Source: Pseudofrankia inefficax (GTDB taxonomy: Bacteria > Actinomycetota > Actinomycetes > Frankiales > Frankiaceae). From it: DNA of 64,000 bases. Shown piece by piece: positions 52,668 through 61,548 of this stretch (its first letter is position 1; each line of letters opens with the position of its first letter). Made by a program: the position numbers and the translations under genes. The stretch is taken from positions 1,612,001 through 1,676,000 of the forward strand of contig NC_014666.1 of the NCBI RefSeq assembly GCF_000166135.1. The letters run 5' to 3'. Below the pieces are notes generated by a model. That model was not told the origin of the DNA and made no database searches. It was given only the letters and a program-made list of their open reading frames with translations.

Positions 52668-54344
52668 ATGCGCATCAGCGACGAGCGGCAAGAGACCTAT
52701 ACCAGAATCGTGACCCAGTCACGCCACGCTCCGGACGACAATGGCTCGTCGTTGCGGCAGGCACCGCCAGCTCCGGGCGATGCCCGCCCAGCGCCCAGCG
52801 CCCGGGACCGGGCACTGGAACTCGCCGCGCTGCGCGAACGCGTGGCGGGCGGACCGGATGAATCGGCGACCGCGGCCCAGCATGCCCGCGGGAAGCTCAC
52901 TGTCCGCGAGCGACTCGACCTGCTCTTCGACAAGGGAACCTTTACCGAGCTGGAGGCATTGCGGCGGCACCGGGCGAGTGGTTTCGGTCTGGAGTCTCGC
53001 CGGCCGTACACCGACGGAGTAGTGGTCGGCTGGGGGCAGATATATGGCCGGCTGGTTTTCGCCTACGCGCACGACTTCCGCGTCTTCGGCGGCGCGCTCG
53101 GGGAGGCTCACGCCGAGAAGATACACAAGATCATGGACATGGCCGAGGCGGCCGGCGCACCCCTGGTCGGCCTGTGCGACGGCGCCGGTGCACGGATCCA
53201 GGAAGGCGTCACGGCGCTCGCCGGCTACGGCGGGATCTTCCAGCGCAATGTCCGCCTTTCCGGGGTTGTCCCGCAGGTCTCCGTGGTGCTTGGGCCGTGC
53301 GCGGGTGGCGCCGCGTACAGTCCCGCGCTCACCGACTTCGTGTTCATGGTCCGCGGCGCGTCCCAGATGTTCGTCACCGGGCCCGACGTCGTGCGGGCGG
53401 TGACTGGGGAAAAGATCACGCACGAGGGCCTCGGCGGGGCCGACGTCCATGCTGAGACCACCGGCGTCGCGACCTTCATCCATGACAGCGAGGAGGTCTG
53501 CCTCGCCGACGTCAGATATCTCCTCTCGATGTTGCCGTCGAACAACCGTGAACTGCCGCCGGCGGCGCGTGCCGTGGACCCGCCCGGCAGGCTTACGGGC
53601 CAGCTTCTCGACATCGTCCCCGCTGACGGCAACCGCTCCTACGACATGCGGCTGGTGATCGAGGAAATTGTCGACGACGGCGAGTATCTGGAGGTACACG
53701 AACGCTGGGCGCCCAACATCATCTGCGCCCTGGCCCGCCTCGACGGCCATGTGGTCGGCATCGTCGCCAACCAGCCCGCTTCGTTCGCTGGAGTCCTGGA
53801 TATCTCGGCGTCGGAGAAGGCCGCTAATTTCGTCCAGACCTGTGACGCGTTCAATATTCCGCTGGTGACCCTGGTCGACGTGCCGGGATTCCTGCCCGGC
53901 GTCGCGCAGGAGCACGGCGCGATTATCCGGCATGGCGCGAAGCTGCTCTACGCCTACTGCAATGCGACGGTGCCCCGGGTGCAGGTCATCCTTCGTAAGG
54001 CCTACGGAGGCGCCTACATCGTCATGGACTCGCATTCGATCGGCGCCGACCTGTCGCTCGTGTGGCCCACGAACGAGATCGCCGTGATGGGTGCGGAGGG
54101 CGCCGCGAACGTGGTCTTCCGTCGGGAGATCGCCGCGTCCGAAAACCCCGAGCGGACCAGGGCCGAGCGGATCGCCGAGTACCGCCGGGAGCTGATGCAT
54201 CCCTACTACGCCGCCGAACGGGGGTTGGTGGACGACGTGATCGACCCGGCGGAGACGCGATTCCGGCTGATCGGGGCGCTCGACATGCTGCGCAAGAAGG
54301 ACGTTCGGCTGCCCGCGCGTAAGCATGGGAACCAGCCGCAATGA
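52668..54344 (+). CDS. acyl-CoA carboxylase beta subunit (carboxyltransferase)
   Basis: ATG 52668 (GGGGAG upstream) gives 558 residues. An acidic/Ala N-terminus is followed by ARGKLTVRERLDLLFDKGTF, then the N crotonase half (VVVGWGQIYGRLVFAYAHDF; GARIQEGVTALAGYGGIF) and the C half (PGFLPGVAQEHGAIIRHGAK; RKAYGGAYIVMDSHSIGAD). This is the propionyl/acetyl-CoA carboxylase beta subunit, which transfers the carboxyl from biotin to acyl-CoA. With the epsilon subunit next to it, it would supply malonyl-CoA for the synthase; the biotinylated alpha subunit is not in the window. Confidence 0.95.
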   Translation: MRISDERQETYTRIVTQSRHAPDDNGSSLRQAPPAPGDARPAPSARDRALELAALRERVAGGPDESATAAQHARGKLTVRERLDLLFDKGTFTELEALRRHRASGFGLESRRPYTDGVVVGWGQIYGRLVFAYAHDFRVFGGALGEAHAEKIHKIMDMAEAAGAPLVGLCDGAGARIQEGVTALAGYGGIFQRNVRLSGVVPQVSVVLGPCAGGAAYSPALTDFVFMVRGASQMFVTGPDVVRAVTGEKITHEGLGGADVHAETTGVATFIHDSEEVCLADVRYLLSMLPSNNRELPPAARAVDPPGRLTGQLLDIVPADGNRSYDMRLVIEEIVDDGEYLEVHERWAPNIICALARLDGHVVGIVANQPASFAGVLDISASEKAANFVQTCDAFNIPLVTLVDVPGFLPGVAQEHGAIIRHGAKLLYAYCNATVPRVQVILRKAYGGAYIVMDSHSIGADLSLVWPTNEIAVMGAEGAANVVFRREIAASENPERTRAERIAEYRRELMHPYYAAERGLVDDVIDPAETRFRLIGALDMLRKKDVRLPARKHGNQPQ

Positions 54345-54619
54345 GCGGCCCGGGCCCTGGCGCGGAAAAGGGCCGCGCGTCGGACCCGCCTGGTCCGGAC
54401 ATCCGTGTCACGCGCGGACGGGCGGACGAACGGGAACTCGCGGCGCTGACCGTGGTGCTCGCCATGCTGGTCAGGTCCCGAACCGGCGCGTCGGCTTCGG
54501 ACCAGGCCGGGGCCACGGCCGTGCCGGGCTGGCGGCCCGCGGAGATGGGGGGCTGGACGGCGGCGGGCTCCTGGGCGGATGCGCCACCGCCCGGGGTTCG
54601 TCACCCGCGGGTCGCCTGA
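54341..54619 (+). CDS. acyl-CoA carboxylase epsilon subunit
   Basis: A 92-residue protein whose core PDIRVTRGRADERELAALTV is the short conserved segment of actinomycete carboxylase epsilon subunits. It binds and stimulates the beta subunit. The tail includes the Trp-rich PGWRPAEMGGWTAAGSW, with Trp residues in the usual place. ATG 54341 overlaps the beta-subunit stop (ATGA). Pairing with beta supports a dedicated carboxylase. Confidence 0.9.
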   Translation: MSGPGPGAEKGRASDPPGPDIRVTRGRADERELAALTVVLAMLVRSRTGASASDQAGATAVPGWRPAEMGGWTAAGSWADAPPPGVRHPRVA

Positions 54620-54674
54620 CCGGGGGTACCGGAAAGCCTGCCGTTGTGCTGATCGGCTGGCTGGTGGCCGGCGG

Positions 54675-55364
54675 TTACCCGGCCTCCCGGCTGTCCGAGA
54701 CGGCCTCGCGGACCGGGGCTCCGGTGACGTCGTGCGCGGCCACCGCCGGAAGGGCGGCCGCGCCCATCGGCTCGGAGCGCCAGTGCGCGAGGTTCCAGCC
54801 GGTCGACAGGTCGCCCTCGAGGGTGACCATTCCGGTGTTCGCGAGCCAGAGATCCTCGACAGAGCCAACGCCGCCGGCCCGAATGCCGACCCAGGCCCGG
54901 ATCGCGGCGCCGTGACTGACGACCAGGACGGCGTTCTGGTCGGCGTGCGCGGCGGCGATGGTCGCGATGGCGGCGTCATACCGGTCCACGAACTCGCGGC
55001 CGGTCTGGCCGCCGGGCATCGCGCGGTCCAGGTCGCCGTGGATCCAGCCGCTGACGACGTCGAGGTAGGTGGCGATGGCCGCCTGGTCGCTGCGCAGCTC
55101 CAGGTCGCCCGCGGCGATCTCCTCGACGCCCTCCTCCACCCCGACCGCCAGCCCACGGGCTTCGGCGACGGGAGCCGCGGTGAGCTGAGTGCGAACGAGA
55201 ACCGAGGCGTAGATCGCCGAGATGCTCTGGCCGTCGAAGGCGGCCGGCAATGCCTGTGCCTGCCCGTGGCCGAGGGGGGTCAGCCCGGCCCCTGGACGCG
55301 CGGTGTCCAGGGCGCCGGCGACGTTGTAGCGAGTCTGGCCGTGGCGGAGCAGCATGAGTCGCAT
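54675..55364 (-). CDS. histidine phosphatase (phosphoglycerate-mutase-like)
   Basis: A 229-residue protein with the catalytic motif MLLRHGQTRYN at the N-terminus, LTPLGHGQAQAL, an acidic EEIAAGDLELRS region and the second His in VLVVSHGAAIRAW. It is a cytosolic phosphatase of the phosphoglycerate mutase branch; the substrate is not identifiable. It converges on the carboxylase genes and probably marks the end of the polyketide cluster. Confidence 0.94.
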   Translation of the reverse strand: MRLMLLRHGQTRYNVAGALDTARPGAGLTPLGHGQAQALPAAFDGQSISAIYASVLVRTQLTAAPVAEARGLAVGVEEGVEEIAAGDLELRSDQAAIATYLDVVSGWIHGDLDRAMPGGQTGREFVDRYDAAIATIAAAHADQNAVLVVSHGAAIRAWVGIRAGGVGSVEDLWLANTGMVTLEGDLSTGWNLAHWRSEPMGAAALPAVAAHDVTGAPVREAVSDSREAG

Positions 55365-55418
55365 CGCAGCCGAGTTTAGCGTCCGGCCCTCGTTCAGCTG
55401 TTCGATGACGACCGGCGA

Positions 55419-56465
55419 TCAGATCCGGACGCGGCCGCGGGGAAGTGGCAGCGGGAGGTCGGTGTAGGTGACGATCCCCGGGGCCGCGGCGACGACCCCG
55501 GGGATCGCGTTCAGGGCGGGAAGCGCCGTCATCACCATTCCCAACACCATGAAGTCCCCGAGGGTCTTCCACTCGAAGTCCGCGGGCGGGGCGATGTCGA
55601 TCTGGGTGCGGATCGTCGGGCGCCCCTGGACCTCGATGACGTAGCCCGTATTGATCTCCCAGTCGGGGTCGAGGGTCTGGCCCTTGCGCCAGCGCACCCG
55701 CAGGTCGACGATCGTGCGCCCGCCGATCCTGCCCTGCCAGCTGATCGCGATGCCGGCGACGTGGTTGGCGGCGATCTGCCATGAGCCCAGGTCGACGTCC
55801 TGGGTCGTCCGCGCGTACTCGGCCTCGCAGACCACCTCGTCGAACTCGACGCCGAGCGCGTCGCCGAGCAGCCGCACCGCGTCCTCGAAGACGGCCGTGG
55901 CGGAGGCCGTCATCCTCGGCAGCTCGGGGTCGTCCATCGGCCGCCCGAAACCGACCGGCAGCTCGGTGGCCGGCGAGTCGTAGCCGGAGATGTCCGCCGT
56001 CTCGGTGACCACGACCTTGTCCACCCGGTCGCAGCAGCTGGCGGACACGATCGCGACCAGGTCCGCGAAGCCGGGGTTGATACCACTCCCGAAGATCGAG
56101 GACTGTCCCCGCGCGCACGCCTCGGCGATGCGGCGACGCCCGTCCCCAAGCGAGTGACCGGTGATGAAGGCCGCCGTGCTGACGATGTTGGCGCCAGACT
56201 CCAGGATGCGGACGATCTCGTCGATGTCGGGCCACATCGGGTTGTAGACCACGCAGTCGGGCTTCAGGCCGAGCAGGGCGTCGACATCCGCGGTCGCCAG
56301 CACCCCCGTCGGCGCGATGCCGCATAACTCGCCGACGTCCCGCCCCGCCTTGTCCGGCGACCACGCGAAGCACCCGACGAGCTCCAGGTCGGGATGGGCC
56401 ACGATCGCCTCGACCGACTGCCGTCCGACATTGCCCGTCGTCCACTGCACGACCCGGAACGTCAT
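55419..56465 (-). CDS. DapB-like NAD(P)H-dependent oxidoreductase (amine dehydrogenase family)
   Basis: A 348-residue protein opening VVQWTTGNVGRQSVEAIVAH, a Rossmann fold of the dihydrodipicolinate-reductase type, with CVVYNPMWPDIDEIVRILES, IVSTAAFITG and SGINPGFADLVA. Actinomycetes have many such proteins annotated as NAD(P)H-dependent amine or diaminopentanoate dehydrogenases; the actual substrate is mostly unknown. It lies 54 bp upstream of the phosphatase on the same strand. AGGTGGGCG stands before ATG 56465. It is divergent from the acetyltransferase gene. Confidence 0.9.
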   Translation of the reverse strand: MTFRVVQWTTGNVGRQSVEAIVAHPDLELVGCFAWSPDKAGRDVGELCGIAPTGVLATADVDALLGLKPDCVVYNPMWPDIDEIVRILESGANIVSTAAFITGHSLGDGRRRIAEACARGQSSIFGSGINPGFADLVAIVSASCCDRVDKVVVTETADISGYDSPATELPVGFGRPMDDPELPRMTASATAVFEDAVRLLGDALGVEFDEVVCEAEYARTTQDVDLGSWQIAANHVAGIAISWQGRIGGRTIVDLRVRWRKGQTLDPDWEINTGYVIEVQGRPTIRTQIDIAPPADFEWKTLGDFMVLGMVMTALPALNAIPGVVAAAPGIVTYTDLPLPLPRGRVRI

Positions 56466-56548
56466 CGCCCACCTCCAGCTTCCGGGGCCGGCGCGCCCGG
56501 CCCCACCCAGGTCACACGGTTGCCGTCCGACCCTGACCTCACCTTAAG

Positions 56549-56658
56549 ATCTAGATGTATTGACGTCGAGCGAATCGGCCGTTCCTTGCGAACCTGGGCC
56601 TTGGTCGGCCGTGTGGGGATTGGAGCTGGTCTCGGTCTGAGCTTGATCCATCTAGATG
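56549..56658. promoter_or_regulatory. repeated ATCTAGATG element in a divergent promoter region
   Basis: ATCTAGATG occurs at 56549-56557 and 56650-56658; the second lies in the perfect palindrome CATCTAGATG (56649-56658). Both stand in the 289-bp gap between the divergent oxidoreductase (start 56465) and acetyltransferase (start 56755). An A/T-rich palindrome repeated in such G/C-rich DNA suggests a pair of operators. Confidence 0.4.
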
Positions 56659-56754
56659 ATTCAGGTTGATCTGACCGTGATCGGCCGGGCGCTGAGAGCG
56701 GGCCTGTACAAAGAAGCGTGGGGTTGCGGCACCCGTCACCGAGGAGAGACAGCG

Positions 56755-57075
56755 ATGCCTGGTAAGCGCACGTTGACCGATGCGACCGCGCGGCACCGGT
56801 TCGAGCTGGACATCGACGGTGTTCTGGCCGGGTTCGTCACCTACACCGCGCACGCGGGGATCATCGCGTTCAACCACACGGAGACGCTGCCGGCGTTCGC
56901 CGGTCAGGGCGTCGGGGGCGACCTCGCCCGGGGCGTGCTCGACGAGGCCCGTGCCCGGCAGTTGAAGGTCTGGCCGCGCTGCCCCTTCATCAGCGCCTGG
57001 ATCGGCAAGCACCCCGACTACGAGGACCTTGTCGACCCGGAGTGGAGCGCCGAGCACGAACCGGCCGATGGGTAG
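56755..57075 (+). CDS. small GNAT-like N-acetyltransferase (YjdJ type)
   Basis: ATG 56755 follows GAGGAGAG. The 106-residue protein has the compact acetyl-CoA-binding pattern of the YjdJ/At1g77540 group: HRFELDIDGVLAGFVTYTAH, then HTETLPAFAGQGVGGDLARG and a late KVWPRCPFISAWIGKHPDY. This short GNAT branch lacks the extra strands of normal acetyltransferases. Function is unknown in most members; one Cys (RCPF) is at the position noted in that group. It converges on the sulfotransferase gene. Confidence 0.92.
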   Translation: MPGKRTLTDATARHRFELDIDGVLAGFVTYTAHAGIIAFNHTETLPAFAGQGVGGDLARGVLDEARARQLKVWPRCPFISAWIGKHPDYEDLVDPEWSAEHEPADG

Positions 57076-57141
57076 CACCAGGGCCGACGCCACCGGCATT
57101 GGCCTGGCGGGCGATGCCAGCGGCGTCCCGCTCCGGGTCGG

Positions 57142-58560
57142 TCAGGTTTCGGTGGGGACGGCGTACCGGGTCGTGTAGTCGGCGAACTCGTCGGTGAGCC
57201 GCGGGTAGGTCCAGCCGAAGTCGGTCGGGGTGTAGCGGTGGCGGCCGTGCGCGTCCTGGGGGACCTGGGCGAGCCAGGCGCGCATACGGCGGGCATGCAG
57301 GTCGCGGACGGTCAGGCCGAAGCGTTCGTAGAGGCTGCCGACCGCGCCGACCGGGTCGGCCATCAGCTGGTCATAGCGGACGTGGACGCACCAGCCGGGC
57401 GGGCTGTCGGTGTCGAACGCCATCGCGGCGCTGATGGCCCGGCGAGCCTTCCCCTTCCACTCCTCGGCCGTCGGACGCGGATCGGTGCGTTTCGTCAGCG
57501 GGCGCTGAGCGGCGTTGTTCAGGCTGGCCAGCGAGGTGACGACGGGGGCCGGGTCGCGATGGGTCCAGATCACCCGGGCATCCGGGTACGCCGCGAGCAG
57601 GGTCGGCAGGCACCACAGGTGGTTCGGGGACTTCAGCACCCAGTGGCCGGTCGGCTGCGCGGACTGGAAGGCCTGCAGCGCCAGCTTGTGCTGGGCGTAG
57701 GCCGGGGTCATGTCCGTCGTCTCCAGCCACCGGCCATAGGACGGGACATGTGCCTGCGTCTCGATCCCCAGGGTGCGCAGGTCGTACATGAACAGCGCGA
57801 TGCACTCCTCGGCGACGCTCGCGCCGAACGGGTGCATCGCGCCCAGCGCGGGGTTGAGCCTGAGCAACTGGCCGAGCTCCCGGGCGCTTTGCGCGATACG
57901 CGGGTCCTCGGCCGCGGTCTCCAAGGTCGGCGGCGGAATGGGATGGGCCGCCTCCCATTGCCGCAGCGGGCGGGAAAGAGGATCCAGCCCGAGCAGGATC
58001 GACAGCAGGCTGGTGCCGGTGCGGGGCAGGCCGACGATGATCCACGGGCTTTCGATCTGTTCGGCGCGGATCTCCGGGTGCGCCGAGGTCCAGGCCTGTA
58101 GGGCGATGCGGTTGACCAGGGCGTTCGCCAGCATCCGGGTGACGAGAAGACGGCCGAAGGTCGTCAGGTCGGCCTCCGTGGCGGCCGCCGCCAGGTAGCG
58201 CTCCAGCGGTTCGCGATAGCTGGCCGAGCCGAGGTCATCGGCCCCGAACTGCGCGCGGGCCCGGGCCTGCGCCGCGGCGACGACCTTCTCGGGCGACAGC
58301 GCCGGCCAGTCGAGCCGAAGCCGGCGAAGTCCAGCGCCGACCGCGTTGAGCAGGCGAAGCGGCGGGTTGCGCAGTTCGGCCTCGCGCCAGGTGTACTCCC
58401 TGACCGGCGCGGCTTGCCTCGGGTCGCCGGCCGGATTGGCTAACGGACCTGGGTCGGCCGCGGCCCCTGCGGCCTGCGCCGTCTCGGCCTCGACCGCCGG
58501 GGAGACGCCGGGGACGGCCGGAGTGGTGGGAGCGACGGCGTTCGTCGGTTCGGTGGCCAT
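57142..58560 (-). CDS. sulfotransferase-family protein
   Basis: ATG 58560 opens a 472-residue protein. After an Ala/Pro-rich leader of about 60 residues and a helical part, the PAPS-binding 5'-loop is WIIVGLPRTGTSLLSILLGL, the 3'-phosphate region VIWTHRDPAPVVTSL, and HWVLKSPNHLWCLPTLLA lies between, the Sulfotransfer_3 order. It would move a sulphuryl group to a hydroxyl of a lipid, steroid or sugar. It is 5 bp downstream of the MDR gene, so the two are co-transcribed, with the TetR gene just upstream. Confidence 0.92.
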   Translation of the reverse strand: MATEPTNAVAPTTPAVPGVSPAVEAETAQAAGAAADPGPLANPAGDPRQAAPVREYTWREAELRNPPLRLLNAVGAGLRRLRLDWPALSPEKVVAAAQARARAQFGADDLGSASYREPLERYLAAAATEADLTTFGRLLVTRMLANALVNRIALQAWTSAHPEIRAEQIESPWIIVGLPRTGTSLLSILLGLDPLSRPLRQWEAAHPIPPPTLETAAEDPRIAQSARELGQLLRLNPALGAMHPFGASVAEECIALFMYDLRTLGIETQAHVPSYGRWLETTDMTPAYAQHKLALQAFQSAQPTGHWVLKSPNHLWCLPTLLAAYPDARVIWTHRDPAPVVTSLASLNNAAQRPLTKRTDPRPTAEEWKGKARRAISAAMAFDTDSPPGWCVHVRYDQLMADPVGAVGSLYERFGLTVRDLHARRMRAWLAQVPQDAHGRHRYTPTDFGWTYPRLTDEFADYTTRYAVPTET

Positions 58561-58565
58561 GGCCG

Positions 58566-59600
58566 TCAGGCGCCGAGCTCGACGACGGTGCGGCCGACGG
58601 AGCGGCGCGCCTGGTGGTCGCCGAGCGCCGCGGGCGCCTCCTCGATCGTGACGCGACGGCCGACGAACGGCCGGATCGAACCGGCGGCCAGCAGGTCGAG
58701 GAGCTGGCCGTGCACCTCGTCCGCCGTCTCGCGGCCGAACGGGTTGAGGCCGAACCGCCGCATTCCCGGGTCGATCTGGTCGACCCACGCGAGCATCACC
58801 CCGACGATCGAGAAATTGCCGATACAGGCCAGGCGTAGCGGTCGGCCCGTCATGCCGTTCTCCGGATCGTCGGCAAAACCGACCGGGACGTAGCGGCCAT
58901 CGCGGGCGATGCACGTCCAGGACTTGCCGACGAACGCCCCGCCGGACAGGTCGTAGATGACGTCCGCCCCGACGTCGTCGGTGTTCTTGAGGACCGCCTC
59001 GGCGAAGTCGTCCTTCGTGTGGTCGATGACGACCTCCGCGCCCAGCCGTTCGCAGACCTCTGCCTTCGCCGGACTGGAGACGGTGACGAACACCCGGGCG
59101 CCGATCGCCTGCCCGAGCTGGATGGCGGCGGTCCCCAGCCCGCTGGCACCGGCATGGATCAGCAACGTCTCGGCGGGGGTCAGCTGAGCCCGATGCAGCA
59201 GAGCGAGCGCGCCGGTATGAAACGGCAGCAGGAAGGCGGTCGCTTCGGCGTCGTCGAGCCCCGGCGGCGCCTCGAAGACCGATACCGCCGGCGCGATCGC
59301 GTACTCGGCGAGCCCACCGAGGGCGTTCTTCGTGATCGCGACGACGCGCCGGCCGACCCATGCCTCGGCGCCGTCCCCGGCCGCGTCGACCACCCCGCAC
59401 ACGTCCATTCCGAGCGTGAACGGCGGTGGGGTCGGAAGCGAGACCAGATTGCCGCGACAGCGGTCGATGTCGTTGAAGTTGAGCGAACCCGCCCCGACCC
59501 GGACGCGTACCTCGCCGGGCCCGGGCACCGGTAACTCGACCGTCGCCACGGCGAGAACGTCTGTCGGGTCGCCATGCTCCCGCACCTGCAGTGCCTTCAT
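58566..59600 (-). CDS. MDR-family quinone-oxidoreductase-like enzyme
   Basis: A 344-residue protein starting MKALQVREHGDPTDVLAVAT. It has the GroES-like domain with GMDVCGVVDAAGDGAEAWVG, a cofactor fold TLLIHAGASGLGTAAIQLGQ and AEVVIDHTKDDFAEAV. No structural-zinc cysteines are seen, indicating an NADPH reductase of enones or quinones. Its neighbours (sulfotransferase 5 bp downstream, TetR 35 bp upstream on the same strand) suggest a small lipid or xenobiotic operon under TetR control. Confidence 0.93.
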   Translation of the reverse strand: MKALQVREHGDPTDVLAVATVELPVPGPGEVRVRVGAGSLNFNDIDRCRGNLVSLPTPPPFTLGMDVCGVVDAAGDGAEAWVGRRVVAITKNALGGLAEYAIAPAVSVFEAPPGLDDAEATAFLLPFHTGALALLHRAQLTPAETLLIHAGASGLGTAAIQLGQAIGARVFVTVSSPAKAEVCERLGAEVVIDHTKDDFAEAVLKNTDDVGADVIYDLSGGAFVGKSWTCIARDGRYVPVGFADDPENGMTGRPLRLACIGNFSIVGVMLAWVDQIDPGMRRFGLNPFGRETADEVHGQLLDLLAAGSIRPFVGRRVTIEEAPAALGDHQARRSVGRTVVELGA

Positions 59601-59635
59601 TCTGGGTTTCCCTCCCCGGTCCGCGGCAGACGGAC

Positions 59636-60259
59636 TCAGATTTCCTCGGGCGTCGCCAGGCCGAGAAGCGCGGTGACGGCCGGTACCAGCAGCCGGTTGA
59701 GCTGGCGGCGGATCGTGGCCTCATCCAGGTCGCCCGGGCCGGGGACGGCGGCGTAGGAGATGATCAGCCGCAGGATCCAGTCCACGAGGTCGCCGAGCTC
59801 GGGTTCGGCCAGTCCTGCGACGGTCACGTCGACGAGCGGGCGGATCGCGTCCTCGCTGATCCGGCGCAGCGACGTCGCACGTATCGCCCGTCGTGCCGAC
59901 CAGGCCGCGTCACCGGTCGAAAACAGCGCCGCGTGGACCGGCCGCCGCTGAACCTCCCGGATCGCGAAGACCATGCCCTCGACGAGCCGTAACGACGGGT
60001 CCGTCACCGACGCGAGTAGCTCGGCCGCATCGGCCGACATCTGCTCGGACTCCCGCGCCAGCACGGCATGGAAGATCTCCACGGTCCCGCCGTAGCGGCG
60101 GTAGAGCGTGGCCCGCGAGATCCCGGCGCCGCGGGCGATGTCGGCGGCGGTCGTCCGGCTGACCCCGAGCCGGACGAAGCACTCGGCCGCCGACGACAGC
60201 ACCGCGTTCCTGGCGGCCGGGTCCGTCACGATCACCGCCCGCGTCATGAGACGGATCAT
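59636..60259 (-). CDS. TetR-family repressor
   Basis: ATG 60259 (an ATG at 60247 and a longer frame to 60283 also exist) gives 207 residues. The helix-turn-helix is AAECFVRLGVSRTTAADIAR followed by GAGISRATLYRRYGG, and an all-helical ligand domain follows. It heads the operon with the MDR and sulfotransferase genes and is likely autoregulated, since a half-symmetric site lies over its start. Confidence 0.9.
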   Translation of the reverse strand: MIRLMTRAVIVTDPAARNAVLSSAAECFVRLGVSRTTAADIARGAGISRATLYRRYGGTVEIFHAVLARESEQMSADAAELLASVTDPSLRLVEGMVFAIREVQRRPVHAALFSTGDAAWSARRAIRATSLRRISEDAIRPLVDVTVAGLAEPELGDLVDWILRLIISYAAVPGPGDLDEATIRRQLNRLLVPAVTALLGLATPEEI

Positions 60260-60271
60260 GTAACACGTTCC
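60260..60271. promoter_or_regulatory. possible TetR operator half-symmetric site
   Basis: GTAACACGTTCC directly in front of the TetR start has the AAC-x-x-GTT symmetry common to several actinomycete TetR operators. It is short, so the call is tentative. Confidence 0.3.
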
Positions 60272-60322
60272 AGTTCGACTCAACCCTGCCGTTGGCCCCG
60301 GGAAGCGGCCCAGGCCCGGCGG

Positions 60323-61360
60323 TCACGAAGCGGGGAACGCGCCGGCGTCGATCGGGCTGGTGGGGGCGGAGTTCGTCAGATCGCTGGTGTGCAAGGTCAG
60401 CGTCCAGACGCTGTACTCGATCGTCGTGCTGGTCGACGAGGTCGTGTATTCCACGGGATTGTCGAACTTGTCGAACGCGCAGTCCCGGGTGAACCGGCGG
60501 TTGCCGTCGTCCCAGTCGGTACCGGTCGTGTAGTAGGCGTCGTACGTCCCGTTGGGAATACCGGTGACGGTCGCCGAGCCGCCGGCCTGCACGTACACGG
60601 CGCGGATGAGGTCACCACCGGACATCACCTTGACCACCGAGTCGGCGGCGCCCTGGTTCTCGACGGTCAGGTGGCCGTAGCCACTCGAACGGCCGCCGGG
60701 AAGCGGCCCGGTTCCGGGCCGGCGGTCCGGGTCCGCCGTGGCGGCCGGCAGGAATGTGCCGAAGGTGTACGGATGGCCGGGGTCGGCGGTGGTGAGCGCC
60801 AGGTAGGCCAACCGGAACTCCTGGGCACCGTTGACGTTGGACGCCCGGGGCAGACCGGTGCCGCCGGTGCAGACCGAGGCGTCCTTGGTGTCCGTGGCGA
60901 TGGTCGCCAGGTCGTTGGACAGGTCGCGCATCGCGGTGATCACCTGGCCGGTCGAGGCGACCTCGGGCCTTGGCGGGCGCAGGTTGCCGAGAACTCCGGC
61001 CTGGGCGTCCAGGTTGAGCTGTACCGCGCCGAGCGCGTTGGCCAGGTCGGTGGGAGTCTGCGCGGCCCCGATTGCGTCGAATCCCGGCTTTAGCGCGGCG
61101 TCGACCGTCGAAAGTGCCTGCTGGAACTCTTCGCGGGACATCGCCGTCGGCGGCGGCAGCGACCGGCGCACCGTGGGCGACGGTGAGACCGACGGCGCCG
61201 ACGTTGGCGCGCCGCCTCCGCCCATACAGCCGGTCATCGCCAGCGTCAGGGCGCCGACTCCCGCGATCAGACATAACGTCCGCGGTCTGGCGCGGCGCCG
61301 TCTGATGGCGCCAGCGGGGAACTCGGAAGGTGACAGGGACAGGTGGCGCCCTCTTGACAC
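60323..61360 (-). CDS. lipoprotein of unknown function
   Basis: The frame opens at a TTG (61387); GTG 61360 is preferred, though its ribosome binding site is weak. The protein of about 345 residues has an Arg-rich N-terminus, a hydrophobic signal (TLCLIAGVGALTLAMTGC) with lipobox, and a Ser/Pro linker. A helical domain (SREEFQQALSTVDAALKPGF; AQTPTDLANALGAVQLNLDA) and a beta-rich domain (GSATVTGIPNGTYDAYYTTG; WTLTLHTSD) follow. It would sit on the outer face of the membrane. No enzyme motif; the pattern recalls actinomycete surface lipoproteins of unknown role. Confidence 0.8.
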   Translation of the reverse strand: MSRGRHLSLSPSEFPAGAIRRRRARPRTLCLIAGVGALTLAMTGCMGGGGAPTSAPSVSPSPTVRRSLPPPTAMSREEFQQALSTVDAALKPGFDAIGAAQTPTDLANALGAVQLNLDAQAGVLGNLRPPRPEVASTGQVITAMRDLSNDLATIATDTKDASVCTGGTGLPRASNVNGAQEFRLAYLALTTADPGHPYTFGTFLPAATADPDRRPGTGPLPGGRSSGYGHLTVENQGAADSVVKVMSGGDLIRAVYVQAGGSATVTGIPNGTYDAYYTTGTDWDDGNRRFTRDCAFDKFDNPVEYTTSSTSTTIEYSVWTLTLHTSDLTNSAPTSPIDAGAFPAS

Positions 61361-61548
61361 GACAGCCTCACATGTCGAGTCACACAAGACTTTGGCGGAA
61401 TCGCCCGATATCCGGGGAGCATATGCGCCACCGCCGGCCGAATGGGAGGCCTTCGGTCAACACTTCCCGCGGGCGCTCACGCTCCTGTTCGCCGCCTATG
61501 CCGACTCTGCCGCACGGGGTCGGATGAAGATCGGGAAGCCCCGTGCGA

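Noticed and set aside
24431-54619. Assignment of the cluster to frankiamicin or another named compound
   Set aside because: The sequence alone does not allow product identification; only pathway-type parallels are stated.
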